Of a stretch of 64,000 bases of DNA, positions 18,810-26,575 are shown piece by piece. Each line of letters opens with the position of its first letter. Position 1 is the stretch's first letter. The stretch is from Methylococcaceae bacterium (GTDB lineage Bacteria > Pseudomonadota > Gammaproteobacteria > Methylococcales > Methylomonadaceae). The position numbers and the translations under genes were made by a program. Under the pieces are notes generated by a model that worked only from the letters and a program-made list of their open reading frames with translations, made no database searches and was not told where the DNA came from. Location of the stretch: NCBI GenBank assembly GCA_016715325.1, contig JADKAL010000006.1, positions 62,001-126,000 of the forward strand, read 5' to 3'.

Positions 18810-19901
18810 ATGAAGACGTTACCTAAATTGACAGCCCTTTGTTTTTTACTCTTGTTCGCGATTGGGGCGAATGCTAAATCAAACTTCGACATTATCGCCG
18901 AACTCGATAGTGGCCCTGGCAATGTCACGGTAACAGATGATGGACGTATTATTTTGAGTTTGCATCAGTTTTACCAACCAAAATATACCGTGGTTGAATT
19001 TAAGAACAATGTACTTACACCGTTTCCGAATAAAGAGTTGGCGGATGTGGATTCAAAAGCGGCGATGAAACTTGATTCTGTGCTAGGAATTCGCTCAGCG
19101 AACGGGGTCGTGTGGATGCTCGATAATGGCATGCGTAGCGGGGTTTCGCCTAAGCTGGTGGGATGGGATATTAAGGCCGATAAGTTGCATCAGGTCATCA
19201 TGTTGCCATCTCCGATTGCCCCCAAGGATGCCTTCGTAAATGATTTTGCGATTGATGCCAGCCACAATCATATATTTATCAGCGACCCGGCGGGCGGAGC
19301 AAATGCTGGGTTGATAGTCGTCAATCTCAACACAGGTAAGGCAAGACGCGTGCTGGAAGGGCATTGCAGCGTGATCCCTGAAAATCTCGATTTGATAATC
19401 GATAAGGTTCCGGTTCAAGTCAAGGATAAATCAGGGAAGCTAACCCGTCCGCATATCGGGGTTAATCCGATTACCGAAGACTTGAATAATGAGTGGGTCT
19501 ATTTCGGGCCGATGCACGGACATAGCCTGTATCGGGTAAAAGCAGATGACCTAGTTAACGAAACACTGGATGCTAAGGCTTTAGCAAGCCGCGTTGAACG
19601 CTACAGCGACAAACCAATTTCGGATGGGATTACTATAGACAAGGACAATAATATCTATCTGGGTGAATTGGCGGAAAACGCGATTGGTGTTATTACGCCG
19701 GATAAAAAATATAAAAAATTAGCACAGAGTGCAGAGCTATCATGGGTGGATTCATTCAGTTTTGGTTCGGAAGGCAAGTTATATGCGATTGTCAATCGAT
19801 TACATCAATCGGCAACCCTAAATGGAGGGGTTGAAATATCAAAACCGCCGTATTATCTTTTATCTGTAAAATCATTAGCTTTCGGGTTATCTGGGCGATA
19901 G
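18810..19901 (+). CDS. Exported major royal jelly protein/yellow-family (SMP-30-like beta-propeller)
   Basis: About 363 residues from ATG 18810, preferred over an upstream GTG because GTGGAG lies 7 bp before it. A signal peptide (MKTLPKLTALCFLLLFAIGANA) is followed by a six-bladed propeller with MRJP hallmarks (DDGRIILSLHQFY, NGVVWMLDNGM, NDFAIDASHNHIFISDPA, NEWVYFGPMHGHSLYRV). Bacterial homologues are periplasmic or extracellular binding or lactonase-like proteins of mostly unknown substrate. It lies 31 bp upstream of a small membrane protein, probably in one transcript. Confidence 0.85.
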   Translation: MKTLPKLTALCFLLLFAIGANAKSNFDIIAELDSGPGNVTVTDDGRIILSLHQFYQPKYTVVEFKNNVLTPFPNKELADVDSKAAMKLDSVLGIRSANGVVWMLDNGMRSGVSPKLVGWDIKADKLHQVIMLPSPIAPKDAFVNDFAIDASHNHIFISDPAGGANAGLIVVNLNTGKARRVLEGHCSVIPENLDLIIDKVPVQVKDKSGKLTRPHIGVNPITEDLNNEWVYFGPMHGHSLYRVKADDLVNETLDAKALASRVERYSDKPISDGITIDKDNNIYLGELAENAIGVITPDKKYKKLAQSAELSWVDSFSFGSEGKLYAIVNRLHQSATLNGGVEISKPPYYLLSVKSLAFGLSGR

Positions 19902-19932
19902 TTGACACCAAAATTGGTACAGGAGAAGACGC

Positions 19933-20325
19933 ATGAATGATGAAGAAAAGCTCAAATATTTGAAAATTGCACTTTATGTAATAGGCGTTATTTTTATAGT
20001 CGGTGTACCCGTATTGATGATTTGGCTTTGGCCTAGTGGTTGGGGTTGGACACCGCCGCAACACGAATATGAACACATGATTATGGGGGTCTACGCCACT
20101 TTGGGTGTGTTTTTAATTCTTGCTGCAAAAGACCCGTTAGCTAATGCAAGCCTAATTTGGTTTACAGTTTGCTCCAGCATTATCCATGGAGGAATTATGT
20201 TGGTTCAAGCGATTAATGATGATACTGACCGAGACAATCTAATAGGTGATGTGCCTGCCTTATTTGTTGTAGCCTTTGTCCTGTGGTATCTAATGCCCAA
20301 AAGGTCTCGGAAACAGCTTTATTAA
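19933..20325 (+). CDS. DUF6632-like membrane protein
   Basis: A 130-residue protein with four membrane segments (about 9-32, 47-64, 72-89 and 104-122). Conserved-looking motifs are PSGWGW, YEHMIMGVYATLGVFLILAAKDPLAN and LIWFTVCSSIIHGGIM. These match my recollection of the DUF6632 family. Function unknown. A ribosome site (AGGAGA) precedes ATG 19933. It follows the MRJP-family gene and is convergent with a LysR gene. Confidence 0.75.
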   Translation: MNDEEKLKYLKIALYVIGVIFIVGVPVLMIWLWPSGWGWTPPQHEYEHMIMGVYATLGVFLILAAKDPLANASLIWFTVCSSIIHGGIMLVQAINDDTDRDNLIGDVPALFVVAFVLWYLMPKRSRKQLY

Positions 20326-20360
20326 CGCTTAAAAATTGAATGATTTGGGGAAATATAACC

Positions 20361-21284
20361 TTATAAACCATCAATACCCTGGCCTGCCACTGTGATTTTA
20401 TTCCTTAACCACTGATGCGCTGGGTCTTTATCGCGCAACGGATGCCAGATCATGACCAAATCATAGCCTGGCAGTTCGATAGGCACGGGAAATATAGCCA
20501 GCGGAGCGATTTTGGTAAATTGCTCGGCAATCCGGTACGGGAGTGACAGGATCATATCGGTTTTGGCAACAATCAACGGCGCAGAAAGGAAATGCGGAAC
20601 GATGAGTTTAATACGCCGTTCCAAGCCCAGTTCGGTTAATTCTTGGTCGATAATGCCGACATTGCTGCCCGTCCGTGAAATCAACATGTGCGGAACAGCC
20701 ACAAATTCTTCTAAGGAAGGCGGTTTGCTTATCAATGGATGATCCTTCCTAACCACGCAAGCCATTTTGTCGCTAAACAGATATTGGCGGTGCAAATGGG
20801 CTGGCGGGTTCAACACCGATTCAAAACCCAGCACCACATCCAGACTGCCGATTTCCAGTTGTGCGGCCGGAAATGTCATCTCAGTTCGTTTAACATGAAT
20901 ATCAATGCCGGGAGCCGTTTTCTCGATCAGCCCCGACAACTCAGGCATTAGCAGGAATTCAATGTAATCGGTAGCGGCAAGCACAAAACGCCGCTGGCTG
21001 ATTGCCGCATCAAATGCTAGGGGCGGTTGAATAAGCCGTTCGGTTTCTGCCAATAACGCCCTGACCGGATCAATCAAAGCTAACGCCCGCTCCGTCGGTT
21101 TCATGCCGGATGGCGTTTTCACCAGCAACGGATCGTCCAGTTGCTGCCGCAACTTGTGCAAGGTGTGGCTCATCGCCGATTGGGTGATGAACATCTGCTC
21201 CGCTGCGCGGGTGACGTTCAACTCCCGCATCAACACGTCGAAAGCCACTAAAAGATTGAGGTCAAATGTTCTTAAATTGGACAT
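20361..21284 (-). CDS. LysR-family transcriptional regulator (NodD/NahR-like), divergent from pxmABC
   Basis: Intact at 307 residues. The HTH is at 18-45 (LNVTRAAEQMFITQSAMSHTLHKLRQQLDDPLLV). The effector domain resembles the NodD/NahR group (RRFVLAATDYIEFLLMPELSGLIEKTAPGIDIHV, FSDKMACVVRKDHPL). It is divergently arranged with pxmA across a 246-bp gap. LysR proteins often control the adjacent divergent operon, so it is the best local candidate regulator of pxmABC. That link is inference from layout. Confidence 0.9.
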   Translation of the reverse strand: MSNLRTFDLNLLVAFDVLMRELNVTRAAEQMFITQSAMSHTLHKLRQQLDDPLLVKTPSGMKPTERALALIDPVRALLAETERLIQPPLAFDAAISQRRFVLAATDYIEFLLMPELSGLIEKTAPGIDIHVKRTEMTFPAAQLEIGSLDVVLGFESVLNPPAHLHRQYLFSDKMACVVRKDHPLISKPPSLEEFVAVPHMLISRTGSNVGIIDQELTELGLERRIKLIVPHFLSAPLIVAKTDMILSLPYRIAEQFTKIAPLAIFPVPIELPGYDLVMIWHPLRDKDPAHQWLRNKITVAGQGIDGL

Positions 21285-21530
21285 ACCACGGCTTATGAGA
21301 ATGTTTCGGTAAGACTTACGGTTCTATGGTAGCCGAAAACTCGATTGTTACCGGTATGAATTGCTTGAATGACCTCATGAATTTATAACATTTCACAAAT
21401 ATGCTGCGAATCTCTAAGTTATTGGCAAGCGTGCCGAAGGAGTTAAGGTTTATCTCTGCCTCTTGAGGCATTTATTTCCAAGGCACGCGCTTTTTAAACT
21501 CACGCTCATTATTCGTTTAGGAGACTCGCG
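21285..21530. promoter_or_regulatory. LysR-pxm divergent control region
   Basis: It contains a perfect inverted repeat TGCCTCTTGAGGCA (21457-21470). A wider pair, AGCGTGCC and GGCACGCG, lies about 55 bp apart around it. The pxmA ribosome site AGGAGA is at 21520-21525. The repeats may be regulator sites or a leader hairpin. Confidence 0.45.
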
Positions 21531-22283
21531 ATGTCAGCCAATTCATCAACCCGAACATTTCGGCCCTATACCGGGGAAAAGGCGCGGATCGCCCGCGCTT
21601 ACGATTACCTTGTCCTGGTATTGGCGCTATTCCTGTTTATCGGTTCATTCCACCTGCATTTTGCGCTCACGGTTGGCGACTGGGATTTTTGGGTGGACTG
21701 GAAAGACAGGCAATGGTGGCCAGCGGTCACGCCTATTATCGGCATTACCTTCCCGGCAGCAGTGCAAGCCGTGCTGTGGACTAATTTCCGTCTGCCCTTA
21801 GGTGCAACCTTGTGTGTTGCCTGTTTGTCGATAGGCACCTGGATTGCCCGCATCTTTGCTTACCATTACTGGAATTATTTCCCCATCAACATGGTGCTGC
21901 CATCGACCATGCTGCCCAGCGCACTCGTATTGGACGCTGTCTTGATGTTGAGCAATAGTCTGACAGTTACCGCGATTTTCGGCGGCTCAGCGTTTGCATT
22001 GTTGTTCTATCCCAGCAACTGGCCGATCTTCGGCATGTTTCATGTCCCCGTTGAAGCGGGCAATAGCCAGTTGACCGTGGCCGATATGTTCGGCTTCCAG
22101 TACATTCGTACCGGGATGCCGGAATATCTTCGAATTATTGAGCGTGGGACATTACGGACATATGGGCAAGTTGCGGCACCGCTCTCTGCTTTCTTTTCAG
22201 CCTTAATTTGTACCTTGATGTATACCTTATGGTGGTATATCGGCAAGTGGTTTGCGACCACCCGTTACCTTAAAAGAATCTAA
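21531..22283 (+). CDS. pxmA: Copper membrane monooxygenase subunit A (PxmA)
   Basis: The 250-residue length is near that of PmoA. Hallmark motifs are GDWDFWVDWKDRQWWP (around residues 49-64), then VTPIIGITFPAA and NWPIFGMFHVPVE. Seven or so hydrophobic segments span the protein. PmoA/AmoA is the membrane subunit next to the PmoC copper site in the trimeric enzyme that oxidises methane or ammonia. Assignment to the Pxm branch rests mainly on gene order A-B-C, the layout known for pxm in gammaproteobacterial methanotrophs; pmo is C-A-B. The 8-bp gap to pxmB indicates one transcript. The substrate of pXMO is unsettled. Confidence 0.9.
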   Translation: MSANSSTRTFRPYTGEKARIARAYDYLVLVLALFLFIGSFHLHFALTVGDWDFWVDWKDRQWWPAVTPIIGITFPAAVQAVLWTNFRLPLGATLCVACLSIGTWIARIFAYHYWNYFPINMVLPSTMLPSALVLDAVLMLSNSLTVTAIFGGSAFALLFYPSNWPIFGMFHVPVEAGNSQLTVADMFGFQYIRTGMPEYLRIIERGTLRTYGQVAAPLSAFFSALICTLMYTLWWYIGKWFATTRYLKRI

Positions 22284-22297
22284 GGGAGGAGATGACG

Positions 22298-23743
22298 ATG
22301 AAAAAGCTATTTAATAACACATCAATGTATCAGTTGAATCCGTCCATGGTTCGACAAGCTCTCGGCAACTGCTCCATGCGTTGCCCTACCTCCTGCATCC
22401 ATGCAGTTGACCATGAACGGATTCAACAAGTCACTTCTGGACATAGCCAAAAAGAATATTACAGTATGAATAAGATTACTTCCGTTCGTCCTGAGCCTGT
22501 CGAAGGACAACTTGAGAAACTACTAAAGTGTCTATTGTTCCTGGGGCTGATTCTTTCAGTCTATATGCTCACCTTACAACCCGTCATGGCGCATGGGGAA
22601 AAAAACTTGGAGCCTTACGTCCGCATGCGCACTATCCAATGGTATGACGTGCAATGGTCCCAGCAAAAGTTTAACGTAAACGATGAAGTCTCAGTAACGG
22701 GCAAATTTCATGTAGCGGAGGACTGGCCGATTAGCGTACCCAAACCGGATGCGGCCTTCTTAAATATCTCAACCCCTGGCCCAGTCCTGATCCGTACCGA
22801 GCGCTACCTAAACGGCAAGCCCTATATGAACTCGGTCGCCTTGCAACCGGGCGGTGACTACGATTTCAAGGTGCTCCTGAAGGGACGTTTACCCGGACAT
22901 TACCATATCCACCCCTTCTTTAATTTGCGCGATGCAGGGCAAGTGATGGGGCGGGGCGCATGGCTTGATATTGCTGGCAATGAAGCAGACTTTACCAATA
23001 ACATCCAAACCATTAACGGCGAGATGGTCAATATGGAAACTTATGGGCTGGGTAACGGCATTTTCTTTCATAGTTTCTGGGCATTGCTGGGAACGGCTTG
23101 GCTGCTCTGGTGGGTACGCCGCCCCTTATTCATTGCCCGTTACCGGATGCTGCAAGCAGGTTTGGAAAATGAATTGGTTACCCCATTGGACAGGAATATC
23201 GGCAAAGTCATATTAGTCGGTGTGCCGGTGTTGGTGTTTGCATTTTACACCATGACGGTCAACAAATACCCCAAAGCGATACCCTTACAAACCTCGTTGG
23301 ACCAAATCCTGCCTCTGTCCGCTAAAGTCAATGCCGGGGTAGTCGATGTTGAAACCTTGCGCGCTGAATACCGGATACCGGAGAGGGCGATGAAATTAAG
23401 CTTAAAGATCAAGAATGGCAGCGATAAGCCGATACAACTTGGCGAGTTTGCAACCGGTAGTGTTCGTTTCCTTAACAAAGCTGTCCCTGTACCGGAACAA
23501 AGCAATGCCGAAAGCGTAGTTGCACCGGAAGGCTTGAACTTGGACAACCCAGCACCGATTCAACCCGGCGAACAACGCACGGTGTTAATGACCGCTGCCG
23601 ATGCCTTGTGGGAATCAGAACGCTTGGATGGCCTGATTAACGATGCCGACAGCCGGATCGGTGGTCTGGTCTTTTTCTTTGACCCCGAGGGTGAACGTTA
23701 CGTCTCCAGCATCACGGCTGCCGTCATCCCTAAATTCAATTAA
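22298..23743 (+). CDS. pxmB: Copper membrane monooxygenase subunit B (PxmB) with extended leader
   Basis: The start at 22298 is preferred because GGGAGG lies 8 bp upstream; an ATG at 22292 is too close. Numbering from 22292, the CuB ligands are His101, His205 and His207 (AHGEKN; GHYHIHPFF), with spacing 104 and 2 exactly as in Methylococcus PmoB (33, 137, 139). The mature protein has two soluble cupredoxin domains joined by two membrane helices (about 233-255 and 286-305). The leader before His101 is about 68 residues longer than usual because a REP-like block is inserted in frame. The hydrophobic signal (LLKCLLFLGLILSVYMLTLQ) therefore begins about 75 residues in. Confidence 0.9.
   Translation: MKKLFNNTSMYQLNPSMVRQALGNCSMRCPTSCIHAVDHERIQQVTSGHSQKEYYSMNKITSVRPEPVEGQLEKLLKCLLFLGLILSVYMLTLQPVMAHGEKNLEPYVRMRTIQWYDVQWSQQKFNVNDEVSVTGKFHVAEDWPISVPKPDAAFLNISTPGPVLIRTERYLNGKPYMNSVALQPGGDYDFKVLLKGRLPGHYHIHPFFNLRDAGQVMGRGAWLDIAGNEADFTNNIQTINGEMVNMETYGLGNGIFFHSFWALLGTAWLLWWVRRPLFIARYRMLQAGLENELVTPLDRNIGKVILVGVPVLVFAFYTMTVNKYPKAIPLQTSLDQILPLSAKVNAGVVDVETLRAEYRIPERAMKLSLKIKNGSDKPIQLGEFATGSVRFLNKAVPVPEQSNAESVVAPEGLNLDNPAPIQPGEQRTVLMTAADALWESERLDGLINDADSRIGGLVFFFDPEGERYVSSITAAVIPKFN
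22333..22512. repeat. REP-like elements inside the pxmB leader
   Basis: An inverted pair GTTGAATCCGTCCATGGT (near 22333) and GACCATGAACGGATTCAAC (near 22412) encloses about 60 bp. A second REP core, GTTCGTCCTGAGCCTGTCGA, follows at 22490 and is translated as the telltale VRPEPVEG. The cores match the intergenic REP family elsewhere in this window. The insert keeps the pxmB frame. Confidence 0.75.
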
Positions 23744-23768
23744 CTTAGCAACTTAAGGAGTAACACTC

Positions 23769-24542
23769 ATGGCTACCACAACCGAACAAGTCAAGGTAAT
23801 GACGAATCAAAATAAGTTTCCACCCTGGTACTTGAAAGATTTATACCGGTACCTGTCTGCATTTGCCGTACTGACTGTCATCTATATGGGATTTCGCATT
23901 TATCAAGGTGCTTTTGCTGTCTCAACCGGGCTGGATTCCACTGAACCCGCTTTTGATGTCTACTGGATGCGGCTGCTTAACTTTGAACTCGTGTTCATTA
24001 CATTATTCACCAGCATAGCATGGGGATGGCTATGGTTTACCCGGGACAAGAACCTGGATAAACTTGAACCGAAGGAAGAAATCCGCCGCTACTTAACCCT
24101 GACCATGTGGATCAGCGTTTACACCTTTGCCGTGTACTGGGCGGGCAGCTATTTCGCCGAGCAGGATAACTCCTGGCATCAAGTCGCCATCCGCGATACC
24201 CCGTTCACGGCCAACCATATCATTGAGTTTTACTTTAACTTTCCGATGTATATCATCCTGGGCGGTTGTGCCTGGTTGTATGCCAGAACCCGCTTGCCGC
24301 TCTATGCCAATGGTATTTCGTTGCCTTTAACCTTGGCGGTGGTTGGTCCTTTTATGATCTTAGTCAGTGTAGGCTTCAACGAATGGGGGCATACTTTCTG
24401 GTTTCGGGAGGAGTTTTTCGCTGCACCCATCCACTGGGGTTTTGTGATCGGGGTATGGTTTGCCCACGGTGTAGGAGGAATTTTGCTACAAGGGGTCACC
24501 CGTCTGATTGAATTGCTCGATGGGCTCGAAGAAGCGGCTTGA
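23769..24542 (+). CDS. pxmC: Copper membrane monooxygenase subunit C (PxmC)
   Basis: 257 residues behind a strong AAGGAG. The conserved copper/active-site ligands of PmoC are all present: Asp133, His137 and His150 in EQDNSWHQVAIRDTPFTANH, with spacing 4 and 13 identical to Methylococcus Asp156/His160/His173. About six membrane segments are seen (for example 30-47, 70-90, 112-130, 150-172, 180-203 and 222-243). It is the last gene of the operon, 25 bp after pxmB, and a strong terminator follows. Intact ligands predict a catalytically competent complex. Confidence 0.92.
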   Translation: MATTTEQVKVMTNQNKFPPWYLKDLYRYLSAFAVLTVIYMGFRIYQGAFAVSTGLDSTEPAFDVYWMRLLNFELVFITLFTSIAWGWLWFTRDKNLDKLEPKEEIRRYLTLTMWISVYTFAVYWAGSYFAEQDNSWHQVAIRDTPFTANHIIEFYFNFPMYIILGGCAWLYARTRLPLYANGISLPLTLAVVGPFMILVSVGFNEWGHTFWFREEFFAAPIHWGFVIGVWFAHGVGGILLQGVTRLIELLDGLEEAA

Positions 24543-24571
24543 GACAATAAATTGAGCCGTTTATATAACCG

Positions 24572-24596
24572 GGGCAGGCTTTTATGCCTGCCCTTT
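24572..24596 (+). terminator. Rho-independent terminator of pxmABC
   Basis: A perfect 8-bp GC-rich stem GGGCAGGC / GCCTGCCC with loop TTTTAT is followed by TTT, 29 bp after the pxmC stop. It separates pxmABC from the MFS gene. Confidence 0.8.
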
Positions 24597-24638
24597 CGTG
24601 AATTCAAGGATGCTTTGAAAATAAACACAGTAGTTAAG

Positions 24639-24694
24639 CCACGTGAATCCCGTTCGCCCTGAGCTTGTCGAAGGGTTGAATGGGATTCACGTGG
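24639..24694. repeat. REP-like hairpin 1 downstream of pxm
   Basis: Perfect 13-bp arms CCACGTGAATCCC (24639-24651) and GGGATTCACGTGG (24682-24694) enclose the REP core GTTCGCCCTGAGCTTGTCGA. The outer arm bases are specific to this site. Confidence 0.75.
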
Positions 24695-24710
24695 CTCACA
24701 AACTGCGCGA

Positions 24711-24786
24711 GTGTGAAGAAACCCGTTCATGCTTCGACTGGACTCAGCATTTATACCACAGAGGGTGCGAACGGGATTCTTCACAC
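24711..24786. repeat. REP-like hairpin 2 downstream of pxm
   Basis: Arms GTGTGAAGAAACCCGTTC (24711-24728) and GAACGGGATTCTTCACAC (24769-24786) pair with one mismatch. They enclose a degenerate REP core (TGCTTCGACTGGACTCAGCA). Confidence 0.7.
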
Positions 24787-24811
24787 CCAACTGATTTTTT
24801 AGGATAAAAGC

Positions 24812-26029
24812 ATGACGAGAATCAAGCGCACGGACATCCACTATGCATGGACTGTCCTCGCTATAACTTTCGCTTGCCTCTTCGTCGCTTCCGCACTTCG
24901 TTCAATCCCCGGCATCATCATGTTGTCTCTTGAGCAGGAGTTTCACTGGGACAGGGAAACCATCAGCGGCGCGGTGGCGGTCAACCTGTTCTTGTTCGGG
25001 CTTGCAGGGCCGTTCCTTGGCCGGTTGATGGATATGTACGGTGTCAAAGCCATCACTATCTTGATGATTGTTCTGGTGACTATAGGAGCAGGCGGCAGTG
25101 TCCTGATGCAACAACCTTGGCAATTGTACCTGCTTTGGGGCGTCGTCATCGGTGCAGGTTCGGGCGGGACTTCCATGATCATGGGATCTGCGGTCGTTAA
25201 CCGCTGGTTCCACGAACGCCGCGGGTTGGCTTTGGGAATTTTGGGCGCGGCGTTTTCGTCCGGGCAATTGATATTTACGCCAGTCCTGATGAAGCTGAAC
25301 ATCCTCGAAGGATGGCGCATTTCAACCTTGTTTATCGTCGTACTACTGGCTTTGGTGGTGCTCCCTTTAGTGATCTGGCTTATGGCTGATAGTCCTAGTT
25401 TAAAGGGTATGCGCCCTTACGGAGCAAACGGGCATACGGAAACAACCCTTAGCCCTGATCCAAATCCGATGTGTAAAGCAATGGCTAACCCGCAATTCTG
25501 GTTACTAGCCCTAAGTTTTGGAATCTGCGGCCTGACAACGTCGGGGCTGTTCCAGACCCATTTAATCACTCACGGCATCGAACATGGCTTCCCTGAAATG
25601 ACAATGGCGGTTTCATTGGGGTTGATGGGGGCAACGGATATATTTGGCACGATATTGTCCGGCTGGCTCTGCGACCGCTTTGGAAAACGCTGGCCGCTGG
25701 CAGTTTATTACCTGCTTCGGGGAACAACCTTGCTGCTGTTGCCTTATGTCGAATCGACCGGACAATTGATGGCGTTTTCTGTCGTATATGGGCTGAATTG
25801 GTTATCGACCATTCCGGCCACATCGGCACTCACTGCCGATTTGTTCGGCAAACAAAATGTCGGGGTCGTATTCGGTTGGATTTGCTTCGCCCATCAGGTC
25901 GGCGCGGCGATAGCGTCTTATGGCGCAGGCTACCTTCATCAAATAGCGGGAAATTACACCCTGGCCTTTATGGCTTCCGGCCTGTTTGCCTTTGTGGCTA
26001 CTGGGCTTGTAGTTTTAATTAATGAATAA
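24812..26029 (+). CDS. MFS transporter
   Basis: 405 residues with about 12 membrane helices. The loop GRLMDMYGVKAIT between helices 2 and 3 and GWLCDRFGKRWP in the second half are the MFS GxLaDrxGrk signatures. The overall pattern resembles the monocarboxylate/oxalate-formate group. It lies 270 bp after the pxm terminator with two REP hairpins between, so it is probably a separate transcript. The substrate is unknown; an export or uptake role linked to pxm is only a positional guess. Confidence 0.85.
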   Translation: MTRIKRTDIHYAWTVLAITFACLFVASALRSIPGIIMLSLEQEFHWDRETISGAVAVNLFLFGLAGPFLGRLMDMYGVKAITILMIVLVTIGAGGSVLMQQPWQLYLLWGVVIGAGSGGTSMIMGSAVVNRWFHERRGLALGILGAAFSSGQLIFTPVLMKLNILEGWRISTLFIVVLLALVVLPLVIWLMADSPSLKGMRPYGANGHTETTLSPDPNPMCKAMANPQFWLLALSFGICGLTTSGLFQTHLITHGIEHGFPEMTMAVSLGLMGATDIFGTILSGWLCDRFGKRWPLAVYYLLRGTTLLLLPYVESTGQLMAFSVVYGLNWLSTIPATSALTADLFGKQNVGVVFGWICFAHQVGAAIASYGAGYLHQIAGNYTLAFMASGLFAFVATGLVVLINE

Positions 26030-26133
26030 TAAGGCAAGCCATGAAATATTCTTATGCTGGATTTGTTGCAATTGAATATTTGAATGGCAGCTATCGAGAT
26101 ATTTGAAGTTTTGGTTGATAGACCGTTTTTGGT

Positions 26134-26379
26134 GTGCGCCGTGCTAAGGCGGTGCTTTACCAGTGGGTGAGAGACCAACCCGGCTAAATCGCTCCTGCCG
26201 GAAGCATTCGGGGCAGTCATGGAGGTAACGAAATGGCTGAAGTCCCCGAGTTAAAGGGTCGCTTTAGGCGATCCAGCGAGTGTACAGGCTTTAATGTGAG
26301 TGAACCCTGAGCAAGCCTCGAAAAGGTCGATGCGCAGGCCGACCTGACCACCCTTTCGGGGAAGGCTGATATGTCTGGG
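26134..26379 (+). mobile_element. Group II intron 5' fragment (probable)
   Basis: The segment starts GTGCGCC, matching the 5' consensus of bacterial group II introns. It continues with a folded, RNA-like non-coding sequence (CATTCGGGGCAGTCATGGAGG, CCCTTTCGGGGAAGGCTGAT) typical of domain I. There is no intron-encoded reverse transcriptase or domain V/VI. It stops where an IS21-like end begins, so it is a 5' remnant. Confidence 0.5.
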
Positions 26380-26575
26380 TGTCAATCATCACCTAAAATT
26401 GAGCCACTAAACGTCATCCAAAACTGAGCCACCGCGGCCCCAGATCAACTGTTATCGATGATTTTTTTACGCTGTTTAAAGCGATACGAATCATTACCGG
26501 TTTCCAGGATGTCGCAATGATGGGTGATGCGATCTAACAAGGCAGTCGTCATTTTTTCATCCCCAAAGACTTGAA
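26380..26575 (-). pseudogene. Second IS21 remnant with IstB C-terminus
   Basis: The end TGTCAATCATCACC with two TTGAGCCAC/ACTGAGCCAC subterminal repeats is IS21-like. On the minus strand the frame [21 protein letters not shown], ending in [10 protein letters not shown] with its stop at 26445, is the C-terminus of IstB. It is cut at 26576 by the IS4-like element. It differs from the IS21 at 13391. Confidence 0.75.

Noticed and set aside
21531..24542. Assignment as ammonia monooxygenase (amo) or canonical pmo
   Set aside because: The gene order is A-B-C rather than C-A-B and the window otherwise fits a methanotroph; pxm is the better fit, although sequence phylogeny was not run.
24302..24841. 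179-codon minus-strand reading frame over pxmC and the REP region
   Set aside because: It is antisense to conserved PxmC, partly encoded by REP repeats, with no ribosome site or family features.
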